DNA of 64,000 bases from Salmonella enterica subsp. enterica serovar Choleraesuis (GTDB lineage Bacteria > Pseudomonadota > Gammaproteobacteria > Enterobacterales > Enterobacteriaceae), in the NCBI GenBank assembly GCA_022846635.1, contig AP025685.1, positions 2,790,001 to 2,854,000 of the forward strand, read 5' to 3'. The number at the start of each line of letters is the position of its first letter. Position 1 is the first letter of the stretch. Below, in pieces: positions 22,177 through 31,750 of this stretch. The notes under the pieces were generated by a model that was not told the origin of the DNA, did no database searches, and saw only the letters and a list, made by a program, of their open reading frames with translations. The position numbers and the translations under genes were made by a program.

Positions 22177-23190
22177 ATGAAGGTACTGGTTACCGGAGCC
22201 ACCAGCGGATTAGGCCGCAACGCGGTCGAATATTTGCGGCGTCAGGGCGTCAGCGTCAGGGCGACGGGGAGCAATGCGGCCATGGGCAAATTGCTCGAAA
22301 AAATGGGCGCAGAGTTCGTGCATGCCGACCTTACCGAGTTGGTTTCATCCCAGGCTAAAGTCATGCTGGCCGATATCGATACCCTGTGGCACTGTTCCGG
22401 CTTTACCTCGCCCTGGGGCAGCCAGGAAGCCTTTGATCTCGCCAACGTTCGTGCCACCCGCCGACTCGGTGAATGGGCCGTGGCATGGGGCGTACGCAAC
22501 TTCATTCATATCTCCTCCCCGGCAATTTACTTCGATTATCACCACCATAGGGATATTGAAGAAAGCTTCCGACCGGTGCGCTATGCCAATGCCTTTGCCC
22601 GCAGCAAGGCTGCCGGAGAAGACGTGATTGCCCTACTGGCACAGTCCAACCCTAACACCCGGTTTACTATCCTGCGCCCGCAAAGTCTGTTCGGGCCTCA
22701 CGATACGGTGTTTTTCCCGCGGCTGGTGCAGATGATGCGCCGCTACGGCAGCGTGCTGTTGCCCCATGGTGGCAGTGCGATGGTGGATATGACCTATCAG
22801 GAAAATGCGGTGCATGCCATGTGGCTGGCCAGCGGTAAAGCCTGCGACAAGCTGCCATCAGGGCGCGCTTATAACATCACTAATATGGAACCCAGGCCGC
22901 TGCGGACGATTGTTGAGAAACTGATAAATGACCTGGATATCCGCTGCAAAATTCGCTCGGTGCCTTATCCAATGCTGGATATGATGGCCCGCAGTCTGGA
23001 GCGACTTAGCAGTAAGTCAGCGCGCGAGCCGGCGCTGACCCATTACGGTGTATCCAAGCTGAACTTTGACTTTACGCTGGACACTCAACGCGCCGAACGA
23101 GAACTGGGTTACCAGCCGATTATCTCTCTGGATGAAGGGATCGCGCGCACCGCGTGGTGGCTGCGCGATCACGGCACGCTTCGCCGCTAA
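22177..23190 (+). CDS. ybjS: NAD-dependent epimerase/dehydratase family protein YbjS
   Basis: This 337-residue extended-SDR protein resembles 3-beta-hydroxysteroid dehydrogenase/epimerases. It has the N-terminal nucleotide motif [13 protein letters not shown] and a downstream [16 protein letters not shown] segment. Length equals E. coli YbjS. Its substrate is not established. Its stop codon overlaps the convergent amiD stop by three bases. A 92-base gap separates it from ybjT, so it may have its own promoter. Confidence 0.88.
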   Translation: MKVLVTGATSGLGRNAVEYLRRQGVSVRATGSNAAMGKLLEKMGAEFVHADLTELVSSQAKVMLADIDTLWHCSGFTSPWGSQEAFDLANVRATRRLGEWAVAWGVRNFIHISSPAIYFDYHHHRDIEESFRPVRYANAFARSKAAGEDVIALLAQSNPNTRFTILRPQSLFGPHDTVFFPRLVQMMRRYGSVLLPHGGSAMVDMTYQENAVHAMWLASGKACDKLPSGRAYNITNMEPRPLRTIVEKLINDLDIRCKIRSVPYPMLDMMARSLERLSSKSAREPALTHYGVSKLNFDFTLDTQRAERELGYQPIISLDEGIARTAWWLRDHGTLRR

Positions 23191-24014
23191 CCCTGCCCGT
23201 ATTTTTCTAATAACGCCTCGGCGATAGCCTGACTCCCGGCATCTGCCTTACCGTCATAGCGCGCGGGGCGGAAATGCATCTGGAAAATGCTGATAACCCG
23301 CTGCTGTTGGGCGGCCGTCGCATTGGCCGGAATTTGATAGCCATAGCGAGCTAGTAAATCCAGTAACGCGGCGCTATCTACCGGCTCATCTGGCGATCGT
23401 CCATTCAGATAGAAAGCCACCCGATTAGCATCCGGCCATGCGCCAATCCCCTGTTTAGCCAAAGCCTGCCACGGGAATAGCGGGCCCGGATCCTCTTTGC
23501 GCTGCGGAGCCACGTCGCCATGCGCCACCACATTTTCGGGCTTAATCCCATAACGGGTTATCACATCGCGCGCGACCCGGCTCAGCGCCGCTATTTGCCC
23601 TTCCGGGAATGGGAAATAGCGCTTCTCGCCGTTTTCCATCCGGTAGCCGGCGTTTTCCAGCTCAATACCTATAGAGGTATCGTTGATACGCGTCGCTCCC
23701 CGCCACTCGCTAATTCCCGCATGCCACGCCAGCTGCTGCTCCGGCACTAATTGCCAGATAACCGGTTTGTCACCGCGTAACGGCGGATTGGCTGGAATCA
23801 GATAGTGGGCGCTGACCTGCTCTCCGGTAAGCGTTTTCAGGGAGCGGTCAAAGTCGCCGGCTGTATAGTGGATAACCAGCACCTTGACCCGCGGCCATGC
23901 CTGCTCTGCGGGATGGCGGGTATCGGCTATCCAATCGCCGCGATCCTCTAACCCCTTTTCAGCACAGCCGGCAAGCACCAGAAGCGCCGCGATCACCAGT
24001 ATGCGTCGCCACAT
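23187..24014 (-). CDS. amiD: Outer-membrane lipoprotein N-acetylmuramoyl-L-alanine amidase AmiD
   Basis: This 275-residue protein starts with a lipoprotein signal whose lipobox is LAGC (Cys16). An amidase_2 zinc domain follows, with VIHYTAG, AWHAGIS and [20 protein letters not shown], the last holding zinc ligands and catalytic residues. A C-terminal peptidoglycan-binding domain follows (IFQMHFRP). It cleaves the amide between MurNAc and L-Ala, including anhydro-muropeptides. The start overlaps the ybjQ stop by one base (TAATG), so the two are translationally coupled. Confidence 0.95.
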   Translation of the reverse strand: MWRRILVIAALLVLAGCAEKGLEDRGDWIADTRHPAEQAWPRVKVLVIHYTAGDFDRSLKTLTGEQVSAHYLIPANPPLRGDKPVIWQLVPEQQLAWHAGISEWRGATRINDTSIGIELENAGYRMENGEKRYFPFPEGQIAALSRVARDVITRYGIKPENVVAHGDVAPQRKEDPGPLFPWQALAKQGIGAWPDANRVAFYLNGRSPDEPVDSAALLDLLARYGYQIPANATAAQQQRVISIFQMHFRPARYDGKADAGSQAIAEALLEKYGQG

Positions 24015-24334
24015 TAGCGCAGCTTCACGGCCGTTCCGCTAATGGTGACCATCAGCATACTGCTATCTTTACCGACCGTTTCATAATCGATATCAATACC
24101 AACTACCGCATCGGCCCCCAGCTCACTGGCCTGCTCCCCTAACTCTTTAAAGGCGATTTCGCGCGCTTTACGCAACTCTTTTTCGTAAGAACCGGAACGG
24201 CCGCCCACGATATCGCGTACACTGGCGAAGAAATCCCGGAAAATATTTGCGCCAAGTATCGCCTCTCCGGTAACCACCCCGCAGTATTTAATAATTTGCT
24301 GCCCTTCGAGGGTTGGAGTCGTTGAGAATTGCAT
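24014..24334 (-). CDS. ybjQ: UPF0145 family protein YbjQ
   Basis: This 106-residue protein belongs to the YbjQ/UPF0145 family (DUF74). The fold is known to be a small pentameric beta barrel, but no biochemical role is firmly established. Conserved segments are [22 protein letters not shown] and [13 protein letters not shown]. It is upstream of and coupled to amiD, and divergent from ybjP. Confidence 0.9.
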   Translation of the reverse strand: MQFSTTPTLEGQQIIKYCGVVTGEAILGANIFRDFFASVRDIVGGRSGSYEKELRKAREIAFKELGEQASELGADAVVGIDIDYETVGKDSSMLMVTISGTAVKLR

Positions 24335-24463
24335 CAGGTGCCTCCATTGGCTTTCAATGCGTTAACCTATGAACTGGCGCGCATTTTTCTCGCGCCAGGC
24401 TATGCTACAGCTTAGACTTATACCACCTAATATCGTGATGCCGAAACATAAGGAAATTTTTAT

Positions 24464-25018
24464 ATGCGTTACCCGCTTATCGCGATGCTGGCACCGTGCG
24501 CTCTGCTGCTCAGTGCCTGTTCAACTCTGACCACCACCGTAGATCCAACCTATAGTACGGTGACACCGGCGTATAAAGATGTCGGCACCCGCCTGAGCAC
24601 TTGCGTAGAAGGCGGCCCTGATACCGTGGCTCAGAAATTTTATGACTATCGCATTCAGCATCCATCAACCGGCCTAAATGATCTGACCAGCTTACGGCCA
24701 TGGCTTAGCGAGTCGCTCTATAAAATGCTGAGTGACGATCTCCGCCAGCCGGAAACGCAGGCTAAAGTACGTGGGGATATCTTCTCCAGCGCCAGTGAAG
24801 GTATCAATACTGCCGATGTCGCCAGCTCCTCGCTGATTCCAAATACTGACGCACGTAACGTTCCGCTGCGTGTGACCTTTACTAAGGGTAGCAAGACCTG
24901 GCAGGATGAAGTACTGATGGTTCGCGAAGGCAAATGCTGGGCTATTGATGACGTACGTTATCTGGGCGCCAGTAACGCCCCTTCCGGCAACCTACGCCAG
25001 TCTCTGGGTCGTTTCTGA
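24464..25018 (+). CDS. ybjP: Putative lipoprotein YbjP
   Basis: This 184-residue protein has a signal peptide ending in the lipobox LSAC (Cys19), so the mature protein should be lipid-anchored. The rest aligns with E. coli YbjP (about 171 aa): VTPAYKD.GTR, CVEGGPD.VAQ.FYDYRIQH and DEVLM..G.CW.IDDVRYLG. It has a short insertion after the lipobox. Its function is unknown. Confidence 0.88.
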   Translation: MRYPLIAMLAPCALLLSACSTLTTTVDPTYSTVTPAYKDVGTRLSTCVEGGPDTVAQKFYDYRIQHPSTGLNDLTSLRPWLSESLYKMLSDDLRQPETQAKVRGDIFSSASEGINTADVASSSLIPNTDARNVPLRVTFTKGSKTWQDEVLMVREGKCWAIDDVRYLGASNAPSGNLRQSLGRF

Positions 25019-25144
25019 TTTTGAGCCCAAAATCACGTAACTAACCTTAGCGTTGTGCGGGTTTTTATGCAAAATAATGCATTAGAACAAAAATTGTTCA
25101 AAAGCCCGCCAACGCTGCTGTTTATTAGTTTCTCAGCGGTAATT

Positions 25145-25183
25145 AGTAAATTATAACGCATATTTATTGCATAACTATTCGCT
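25145..25183 (+). promoter_or_regulatory. Pair of ARG boxes (ArgR operator) upstream of artP
   Basis: Two 18-bp boxes separated by 3 bp. The cores TAAATTATAACGCA (25147-25160) and TGCATAACTATTCG (25168-25181) each match the ArgR core TGAATWWWWATTCA at 11 of 14 positions, with correct 21-bp centre spacing. This geometry is typical of ArgR operators. Repression by arginine-bound ArgR is inferred. Confidence 0.6.
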
Positions 25184-25226
25184 CGGAGGTACCATCAGAC
25201 AACTTTAAGCTATTCGACTGTCACGC

Positions 25227-25955
25227 ATGAGTATTCAACTAAACGGCATAAATTGCTTTTACGGCGCCCACCAGGCGTTGTTCGATATCACCCTCGACTG
25301 TCCGCAGGGCGAGACGTTGGTACTGCTCGGGCCTAGCGGGGCAGGAAAAAGTTCTCTGTTGCGGGTACTTAACCTCCTCGAGATGCCGCGTAGCGGTAAA
25401 CTCGCCATCGCCGGTAACCAGTTTGACTTCATCAAAGCGCCTGGCGACAAAGCCATTCGCGACCTGCGTCGTAACGTTGGCATGGTCTTCCAGCAATATA
25501 ACCTGTGGCCACATTTAACCGTCGTGCAGAATTTGTGCGAAGCACCGTGCCGGGTTTTAGGGCTGAGTAAAAGTGAAGCCAGCCAGCGTGCGGCTAAATT
25601 ACTCGAGCGTCTGCGCCTGACTCAGTATGCCGACCGCTACCCTCTGCATTTGTCTGGCGGTCAGCAGCAGCGTGTTGCCATTGCCCGCGCCTTAATGATG
25701 GAGCCACAGGTTCTTCTCTTCGATGAACCAACGGCAGCACTAGATCCTGAGATCACGGCTCAGATAGTTAGCATTATTCGTGAACTCGCACAGACTAATA
25801 TTACACAAGTGATTGTCACCCACGAGGTTGACGTCGCTCGCAAAACGGCCAGTCGGGTTGTTTACATGGAGAACGGTCACATCGTTGAACAAGGCGATGC
25901 CAGCTGCTTCACCAACCCTCAAACTGAGGCCTTTAAATCCTATTTGTCTCACTAA
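25227..25955 (+). CDS. artP: Arginine ABC transporter ATPase ArtP
   Basis: This 242-residue polar-amino-acid-type ATPase energises arginine uptake with ArtQ and ArtM. Walker A is GPSGAGKSS (about residues 36-43), the signature [14 protein letters not shown], and Walker [14 protein letters not shown]. It heads an artP-artI-artQ-artM operon whose genes are spaced by 21 bases or less. The upstream ARG-box pair suggests arginine repression. Confidence 0.96.
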   Translation: MSIQLNGINCFYGAHQALFDITLDCPQGETLVLLGPSGAGKSSLLRVLNLLEMPRSGKLAIAGNQFDFIKAPGDKAIRDLRRNVGMVFQQYNLWPHLTVVQNLCEAPCRVLGLSKSEASQRAAKLLERLRLTQYADRYPLHLSGGQQQRVAIARALMMEPQVLLFDEPTAALDPEITAQIVSIIRELAQTNITQVIVTHEVDVARKTASRVVYMENGHIVEQGDASCFTNPQTEAFKSYLSH

Positions 25956-25976
25956 GATTTTTTCGGGGAATTGAGA

Positions 25977-26708
25977 ATGAAAAAGATTGTTCTTGCCGCA
26001 CTATTAGCCAGTATCAGCCTCTCAGCGGCCGCCGCAGAGACTATCCGTTTTGGCACTGAAGCATCCTATCCTCCGTTCGAATCGATGGATGCAAATAACA
26101 AAATTGTCGGCTTTGACGTGGATCTAGCCAATGCGCTGTGTAAAGAAATTGATGCGAAATGCACCTTTACTAACCAGTCATTCGACAGCCTGATTCCGGG
26201 CCTTAAATTCCGTCGTATCGATGCAGTCATGGCCGGTATGGACATTACCCCTGAACGTCAGAAGCAGGTGCTGTTTACTCAGCCTTACTACGAAAACTCC
26301 GCGATGTTCGTCGGGGAGAAAGGTAAAGTTGCTGATATCGCTGCGCTGAAAGGTAAAAAGGTTGGCGTCCAGAACGGAACCACCCATCAGAAATTCATTC
26401 TTGATAAGCACCCGGAAATCACCATCGTGCCTTACGATAGCTATCAGAATGCGCGTCTTGATATGCAAAATGGCCGTATCGATGCGGTATTTGGTGACAC
26501 GGCAGTCGTCAGCCTGTGGCTGAAAAATAACGCTAACTTTGCCGAAATTGGCGACAAAGTTACCGATAAAGATTACTTCGGCACCGGCCTGGGCATAGCA
26601 GTTCGCCAGGGTAATACTGCTTTGCAGCAGAAGCTGAACGGGGCGCTGGAAAAAGCGAAGAAAGATGGCTCCTACCAGGCTATCTATGACAAATGGTTCC
26701 AAAAGTAA
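25977..26708 (+). CDS. artI: Periplasmic amino-acid-binding protein ArtI
   Basis: This 243-residue SBP_bac_3 protein has a cleaved signal peptide (KKIVLAALLASISLSAAAA) and the family opening ETIRFGTEASYPPFES. It is 60-70 percent alike by eye to ArtJ further downstream. It was started at the ATG at 25977 after GGGGAATTGAGA; the upstream TTG is rejected. E. coli ArtI does not bind arginine with the clear affinity of ArtJ, so its ligand is less certain. Confidence 0.93.
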   Translation: MKKIVLAALLASISLSAAAAETIRFGTEASYPPFESMDANNKIVGFDVDLANALCKEIDAKCTFTNQSFDSLIPGLKFRRIDAVMAGMDITPERQKQVLFTQPYYENSAMFVGEKGKVADIAALKGKKVGVQNGTTHQKFILDKHPEITIVPYDSYQNARLDMQNGRIDAVFGDTAVVSLWLKNNANFAEIGDKVTDKDYFGTGLGIAVRQGNTALQQKLNGALEKAKKDGSYQAIYDKWFQK

Positions 26709-26715
26709 TCTCTGA

Positions 26716-27435
26716 ATGAACGAAATCCTCCCACTTGCGAGCGCCGCCGGTATGACCGTCGGCCTCGCGGTCTGCGCCCTGGCAATTGGCCTGGTGCTGG
26801 CGATGCTGTTCGCACTCTGGGAATCATCCCGGTGGCGGCCAGTCGCCTGGCTCGGTTCCGGGCTGGTGACCCTGCTGCGCGGCCTGCCGGAAATTCTGGT
26901 CGTGCTGTTTATCTATTTCGGTGCATCTCAACTGCTGCTGACTTTATCCGACGGTTTTACTATTCCGCTGGGTATAACCAGTCTGCATATTCAGATACCG
27001 ATTGAAAACTTTGACGTTAGTCCGTTCCTGTGCGGCGTGCTGGCACTTTCGCTGTTATATGCCGCCTACGCGTCCCAGACTCTGCGCGGTGCACTAAAAG
27101 CGGTGCCTCAGGGGCAGTGGGAGTCCGGCCAGGCGCTGGGCATGAGCAAGCTGGCAATTTTCTGGCGTTTAGTGATGCCTCAGATGTGGCGGCACGCTCT
27201 GCCAGGGCTGGGCAACCAGTGGCTGGTTCTGCTTAAAGACACCGCACTGGTATCCCTGATTAGCGTTAATGACCTGATGCTGCAAACCAAAAGTATCGCC
27301 ACCCGGACTCAGGAGCCATTCACCTGGTATATCATCGCAGCGGCGATTTACCTGGTGATTACGCTGATAAGTCAGGCGATATTACGCGGTCTTGACCGCC
27401 GCACCACCCGGTTTGAGCGGAGGGCAAACTCATGA
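26716..27435 (+). CDS. artQ: Arginine ABC transporter permease ArtQ
   Basis: This 239-residue His/Glu/Gln/Arg-type permease has five hydrophobic segments. The EAA loop ([20 protein letters not shown]) contacts the ArtP ATPase. It matches E. coli ArtQ (238 aa). It begins seven bases after artI and overlaps artM by four bases. Confidence 0.95.
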   Translation: MNEILPLASAAGMTVGLAVCALAIGLVLAMLFALWESSRWRPVAWLGSGLVTLLRGLPEILVVLFIYFGASQLLLTLSDGFTIPLGITSLHIQIPIENFDVSPFLCGVLALSLLYAAYASQTLRGALKAVPQGQWESGQALGMSKLAIFWRLVMPQMWRHALPGLGNQWLVLLKDTALVSLISVNDLMLQTKSIATRTQEPFTWYIIAAAIYLVITLISQAILRGLDRRTTRFERRANS

Positions 27436-28103
27436 TGGATTATTTACCCGAGCTGCTCAAAGGGCTGCATACCAGCCTGACATTAACCGTCGCATCTCTG
27501 GCACTGGCGCTGGTTTTATCGCTTATCTTCACGGTGATTTTAATCCTGAAGACGCCGGTGCTGGTTTGGCTGGTGCGCGGCTATATCACGCTGTTTACCG
27601 GCACGCCGCTGCTGGTACAGATTTTCTTAATCTATTATGGTCCGGGCCAGTTTCCGTCGCTCCAGAGCCACCCATGGTTATGGCAGGTATTGAGCGAGCC
27701 GTGGCTCTGTGCGTTGATGGCACTGGCGCTTAACAGCGCAGCCTACACCACTCAGCTATTTTACGGCGCAGTGCGGGCTATACCGGAAGGTCAGTGGCAG
27801 TCGTGCGGTGCATTAGGAATGAGCCGCAAAGACACCCTGGCAATCTTGCTGCCTTACGCACTCAAGCGCGCCCTTTCTTCGTACTCTAACGAAGTGGTAC
27901 TTATCTTTAAGAGTACCTCTCTGGCCTATACCATCACATTGATGGAGGTGATGGGTTACGGGCAGTTACTGTATGGGCGCACCTACGATGTCATGGTGTT
28001 TGCCGGTGCCGGGCTTATCTACCTGGTGGTCAACGGCCTGCTCACCATCATGATGCGAATGATTGAGCGCCGCGCGCTGCGTTTTGAGCGTCGCAACGGC
28101 TAA
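27432..28103 (+). CDS. artM: Arginine ABC transporter permease ArtM
   Basis: This 223-residue second permease pairs with ArtQ. The EAA loop is [20 protein letters not shown]. The first of two adjacent ATGs (27432) overlaps the artQ stop as ATGA and aligns with the E. coli start. A strong terminator follows 17 bases after the stop, ending the artPIQM unit. Confidence 0.95.
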   Translation: MMDYLPELLKGLHTSLTLTVASLALALVLSLIFTVILILKTPVLVWLVRGYITLFTGTPLLVQIFLIYYGPGQFPSLQSHPWLWQVLSEPWLCALMALALNSAAYTTQLFYGAVRAIPEGQWQSCGALGMSRKDTLAILLPYALKRALSSYSNEVVLIFKSTSLAYTITLMEVMGYGQLLYGRTYDVMVFAGAGLIYLVVNGLLTIMMRMIERRALRFERRNG

Positions 28104-28120
28104 AAAAATGCATAGTTAAC

Positions 28121-28156
28121 AAAAAAGGCAGCCCGCTAACCCCGGCTGCCTTTTTT
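28121..28156 (+). terminator. Intrinsic terminator of artPIQM
   Basis: The stem GGCAGCC...GGCTGCC is flanked by an A run and followed by TTTTTT. Confidence 0.85.
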
Positions 28157-28228
28157 ATTTCCGTCGCACTATCTCTCCTGATAACCTCAGAATTAAGCAG
28201 CCTTCTCGCAAGTCATCACTGTTTTATC

Positions 28229-28267
28229 ATTAAATATTTATACATTTATATTGAATAAAAATTCAAT
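28229..28267 (+). promoter_or_regulatory. Pair of ARG boxes upstream of artJ
   Basis: Box 1 (28229-28246) has the core TAAATATTTATACA, 12 of 14 matches. Box 2 (28250-28267), ATTGAATAAAAATTCAAT, is a perfect match to the full 18-bp ArgR consensus. The two are separated by exactly 3 bp. E. coli artJ is a known ArgR target. Confidence 0.85.
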
Positions 28268-28327
28268 CTATGACAATTTAAAACGGTCGGGTTAAACGGC
28301 GATTAAAACCACAAACGGGAGATGTCC

Positions 28328-29059
28328 ATGAAAAAGTATCTTTTGGCCGCGCTGATTTCAGCGGCTGCTTTTGGCGCTAATGCGGCTGATAAAATCAGCT
28401 TCGGTTCCTCGGCAACGTATCCCCCTTTTGAATCACTGGATTCCAGCAATCAAATAGTGGGCTTCGATATCGATCTCGCTAAAGCCTTATGTAAGCAGAT
28501 GCAGGCCGACTGTACTTTCACTAACCAGGCATTCGACAGCCTGATTCCTGCGCTGAAATTCCGCAAATTTGATGCCGTTATCTCAGGCATGGATATCACA
28601 CCTGAGCGTAGCAAGCAGGTCGCTTTCACCACCCCTTATTACGCAAACTCAGCTATTGTCATCGCGAAAAAGGGCCAGTACAGCTCCCTTGAGCAACTGA
28701 AGGGTAAACGGCTAGGCATGGAAAATGGCACCACCCACCAGAAATACCTCCAGGATAAGCACCCGGAAATAAAAGCAGTAGCGTATGACAGCTATCAGAA
28801 CGCATTTATCGACCTGAAAAATGGCCGTATTGACGGTGTGTTTGGTGATACTGCGGTAGTCAATGAATGGTTGAAAACCAGCCCGCAGCTGGCAAAAGTC
28901 GGCGATCACATTACCGATAAACAATATTTTGGTACCGGCCTTGGCATTGCCGTGCGCCCGGATAACAAAGCGCTGTTACAGAAGCTGAACACGGCACTGG
29001 AAGCAATTAAGGCCGACGGCACGCTCAAGCAGATTAACGATAAGTGGTTCCCGGAGTAA
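28328..29059 (+). CDS. artJ: Periplasmic arginine-binding protein ArtJ
   Basis: This 243-residue binding protein has a signal peptide ending GANAAD and the SBP_bac_3 opening ISFGSSATYPPFES. It delivers arginine to ArtQMP. The ATG at 28328 is preferred over the ATG two codons earlier because the GGGAG ribosome site lies at the right distance. It is a separate transcription unit from artPIQM and has its own strong ARG boxes. Confidence 0.95.
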   Translation: MKKYLLAALISAAAFGANAADKISFGSSATYPPFESLDSSNQIVGFDIDLAKALCKQMQADCTFTNQAFDSLIPALKFRKFDAVISGMDITPERSKQVAFTTPYYANSAIVIAKKGQYSSLEQLKGKRLGMENGTTHQKYLQDKHPEIKAVAYDSYQNAFIDLKNGRIDGVFGDTAVVNEWLKTSPQLAKVGDHITDKQYFGTGLGIAVRPDNKALLQKLNTALEAIKADGTLKQINDKWFPE

Positions 29060-29078
29060 TTTACTCACCGCGGACCAT

Positions 29079-29119
29079 GGCCCGCCCCGAATAGCCTTTG
29101 TTTAAAAAACAGGCGGGCC
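29079..29119. repeat. Inverted repeat between artJ and rlmC
   Basis: GGCCCGCC at 29079-29086 pairs with GGCGGGCC at 29112-29119 across 25 bases. It lies between convergent genes and may help end transcription, though no clean T run follows. Confidence 0.4.
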
Positions 29120-29170
29120 GGTTTACCAACAGAAAGCTGAGAACGCTTCTGCTCTCTCGCTGCTGGCTTA

Positions 29171-30301
29171 TCAGGCGCTGCGTTCCAGCAGCGCCAGAAC
29201 TTCATAATGTGCAGTATGCGGGAACATATCGAACAGCTGCACCTTGACAACCCGCCAGCCCTCAAGCCGCGCTAAATCCTGCGCCATCGAGCGGGCATTA
29301 CAGCTGGAATAAACGATATACTGCGGCGCCATCTGGCTTAACCAGACACAGAGCTCTGCGCCAATTCCCCGGCGCGGCGGATTAACCAGCACCAGCTCCG
29401 GTACCTGCTGCTGTCCGGTTGCAAAGCCGGTAGAATCCAGAGCTTCGAATTTCAAACCTTCAAAACCCATCATCTGAGCTGATTTTTGGGCGCAGGCAAT
29501 AGCCTCAGGGCTGATTTCGATACCGGTCACCGTCATTCCAGGCCGCGCGCAGTGCAGGCCAAAACCCCCTACCCCACAAAACAGATCCCACATCGATTGA
29601 ATGCCGAGCGCTGATACCCAGTCACGGGCAGTGGCATAGAGTTCTGAAGCCACAACCGGGTTGGTCTGGAAGAATCCCTTAGGCTGGATCCACAGCGGCA
29701 CGCCGTTGAAGTTTTCTTCCAGCGCCCGCTGCTCGGTTAACAGGATCTCCTGCTCACCTTCCAGAATAGCCATATGCACTGGCTGAATATTGGCTGAGAT
29801 AACTTTGAGCTGAGGCAGCTGAGACTGCAGCCACGGCAGAGCGGCGCGCAATTGCGCCAATTTAGTCTCAGAGCGCAATACAAAACGCAGCATCATTGCA
29901 CCGTCGAGTGTGCTTTGCGTCAGTAACAAAAACTTCAGCTCGCCACGTCGCCGTTCAACGTTATAGGGAGTGAGCCCGGCTCTGGCGATAAAAGTTTTTA
30001 GCACCGCAAAAACTGGTGCAAATCCGGCAGGATACAGCGGGCATTCGCATAAATCCTGAGGTGTACCATCACGTTGCAACATGCCCAGAAGCGGCCTCTC
30101 CACGCTGCCGCTGACCACCATTTTAGCTTTATTACGCATTGCCACTAACGGGCCAGACACCGGCGTGTTCCACTCTTGTACTGCGCAATCTGCCAGCAGC
30201 GTGCGCAGCTCATCCTCTTTCATGGCAAGCTGAGTGGAATAAGGATGTGGGAGCCACTGACAAGAACGGCAGCGCCCGGCGTCATAGAGTGCGCATTGCA
30301 T
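29171..30301 (-). CDS. rlmC: 23S rRNA (uracil-747-C5)-methyltransferase RlmC
   Basis: This 376-residue SAM-dependent RNA methyltransferase of the RumA/TrmA type modifies U747. N-terminal cysteines in [14 protein letters not shown] (C3, C11, C14), with a later C in [10 protein letters not shown], bind a [4Fe-4S] cluster. The SAM motif is [10 protein letters not shown], and the catalytic nucleophile Cys is in YSSCNARS. The frame is open 13 codons further upstream; the ATG at 30299-30301 matches E. coli. Confidence 0.95.
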   Translation of the reverse strand: MQCALYDAGRCRSCQWLPHPYSTQLAMKEDELRTLLADCAVQEWNTPVSGPLVAMRNKAKMVVSGSVERPLLGMLQRDGTPQDLCECPLYPAGFAPVFAVLKTFIARAGLTPYNVERRRGELKFLLLTQSTLDGAMMLRFVLRSETKLAQLRAALPWLQSQLPQLKVISANIQPVHMAILEGEQEILLTEQRALEENFNGVPLWIQPKGFFQTNPVVASELYATARDWVSALGIQSMWDLFCGVGGFGLHCARPGMTVTGIEISPEAIACAQKSAQMMGFEGLKFEALDSTGFATGQQQVPELVLVNPPRRGIGAELCVWLSQMAPQYIVYSSCNARSMAQDLARLEGWRVVKVQLFDMFPHTAHYEVLALLERSA

Positions 30302-30349
30302 AACATGGTCCTGAAATTTTTCGGGCGCAGATTGTAGCACGCCCGGCGG

Positions 30350-30826
30350 TTACTGTAGCCGGAAAAAGCGCCGGCTGGAGGCGGGAATAAATAGCAAACC
30401 GAGTACCAAAATATCGGGAAGCTTTTGAGTTATCAGGCTGCGCAGTATTTCACGCTCGCTACTTCCGGCGATACTAAACAGCTCTGGATAGCCATAGCCC
30501 AACGATGCCGCCCATAAATAGCCGGTCACGATAATCTGGGTCAGCAAAAATACCCAGCGCCCCCAACTGCGACCCCGCATTACGACAAACGCACAGCGGA
30601 ACTGAATAAATAGCAGCAGCAGGCTGGATAACATCACGAAGGTCAGGCTCCAGGTCTGCACGCTGCGATGGATAAGATCCATAAGCCCGCGCAGGCCCAG
30701 CATATTAAAGATCATTAATAGATCGAGGCAACGCGTAGAAATAATGCCAATTCCGGCAATGATAACCAGTACCGGTGGATTAAGCCGGGCATGCCCGGAA
30801 TGATGAGATTTAAATATGGTTGCCAA
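30350..30826 (-). CDS. ybjO: DUF2593 family inner-membrane protein YbjO
   Basis: This protein of about 158 residues has three or four hydrophobic segments. It aligns with E. coli YbjO through HARLN.P.LV, DLLMIFN.LG.RG, HRSVQTWSLTFV, GRSWGRW and AASLGYGYPELFSI. A TTG start at 30824-30826 sits behind a purine-rich GGGAAGAGG site; a GTG seven codons upstream lacks one. It follows potI on the same strand. Function unknown. Confidence 0.82.
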   Translation of the reverse strand: MATIFKSHHSGHARLNPPVLVIIAGIGIISTRCLDLLMIFNMLGLRGLMDLIHRSVQTWSLTFVMLSSLLLLFIQFRCAFVVMRGRSWGRWVFLLTQIIVTGYLWAASLGYGYPELFSIAGSSEREILRSLITQKLPDILVLGLLFIPASSRRFFRLQ

Positions 30827-30852
30827 TGGGCCTCTTCCCTGTAGCACGAAGA

Positions 30853-30872
30853 CGCCGCACTTATGTGCGGCG
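30853..30872 (-). terminator. Hairpin between potI and ybjO
   Basis: A perfect CGCCGCAC-TTAT-GTGCGGCG stem lies in the gap after potI. The following sequence TCTTCG is only weakly T-rich, so it may attenuate or protect mRNA ends rather than fully terminate. Confidence 0.5.
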
Positions 30873-30904
30873 CCTGAGCCGTAGATTCCCTAATTTTAGG
30901 AGGT

Positions 30905-31750
30905 TCATTGCCCCCTTGCACGTCTGATATCGAGCAACCGCTGCTTTTCCGCGCGAGCCATCAGCCACCAGGCGATAAAACCGATAATTCCGACCACGCC
31001 GAGGATAATAGATGCCAGCGCGTTTATCTCCGGATTGACCCCCATCCTTACGCTGGAGAACACCAGCATAGGCAGCGTGGTCGCTCCCGGCCCCGACACA
31101 AAGCTGGCAATAACCAGATCATCCAGAGAGAGCGTAAACGCCAGCAGCCAGCCGGAAATAATGGCCGGGAGAATGCTCGGCAGCGTGATGAGCAGAAACA
31201 CTTTCAGCGGCGTAGCCCCTAAATCCAGCGCAGCCTCCTCGATGGATTTATCCAGCTCCCGCAGCCGGGCGTTGATAACCACAGCCACATAGGCACTGCA
31301 AAAAGTAGTATGCGCCAGCCAGATAGTCAGCATGCCGCGCTCGGCGGGCCAGCCCAGGGTATGGCCCAGCGCCACAAACAGCAGCAGCAAAGACAAACCG
31401 GTGATGACATCCGGCATAACCAGTGGCGCAGTCATCATAAAGGCGAAGCCGTTCGAGCCACGAAAACGCCCAAACCGCACCAGAATCAGCGCCGCCAGCG
31501 CCCCCAATACCACCGCCATCGACGCCGACAGCGCGGCAATGGAAAGGCTTAGCCCTACGGCACTCATCATTGCACTGTCATGGAACAGCGCGCTGTACCA
31601 CTGAGTCGACCAGCCGGCCCATACCGTTACCAGGCGAGAGCTGTTAAACGAGTAGATGACCAGCATTAGCATCGGGGCATACAAGAAAGTAAACCCAACC
31701 ACCAAAATCAGCGTGCGCCACGGCGAACGAATAACCGGTAATTCATTCAT
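30905..31750 (-). CDS. potI: Putrescine ABC transporter permease PotI
   Basis: This 281-residue permease has six TM helices and the EAA loop SIEEAALDLGATPLKVF. It starts at the ATG that overlaps the potH stop by one base (TGATG), matching E. coli PotI in length and N-terminus (MN.LPV.RSPWR). The open frame extends 14 codons upstream inside potH and was not used. It forms a heteromeric channel with PotH in the PotFGHI putrescine importer. Confidence 0.95.
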   Translation of the reverse strand: MNELPVIRSPWRTLILVVGFTFLYAPMLMLVIYSFNSSRLVTVWAGWSTQWYSALFHDSAMMSAVGLSLSIAALSASMAVVLGALAALILVRFGRFRGSNGFAFMMTAPLVMPDVITGLSLLLLFVALGHTLGWPAERGMLTIWLAHTTFCSAYVAVVINARLRELDKSIEEAALDLGATPLKVFLLITLPSILPAIISGWLLAFTLSLDDLVIASFVSGPGATTLPMLVFSSVRMGVNPEINALASIILGVVGIIGFIAWWLMARAEKQRLLDIRRARGQ

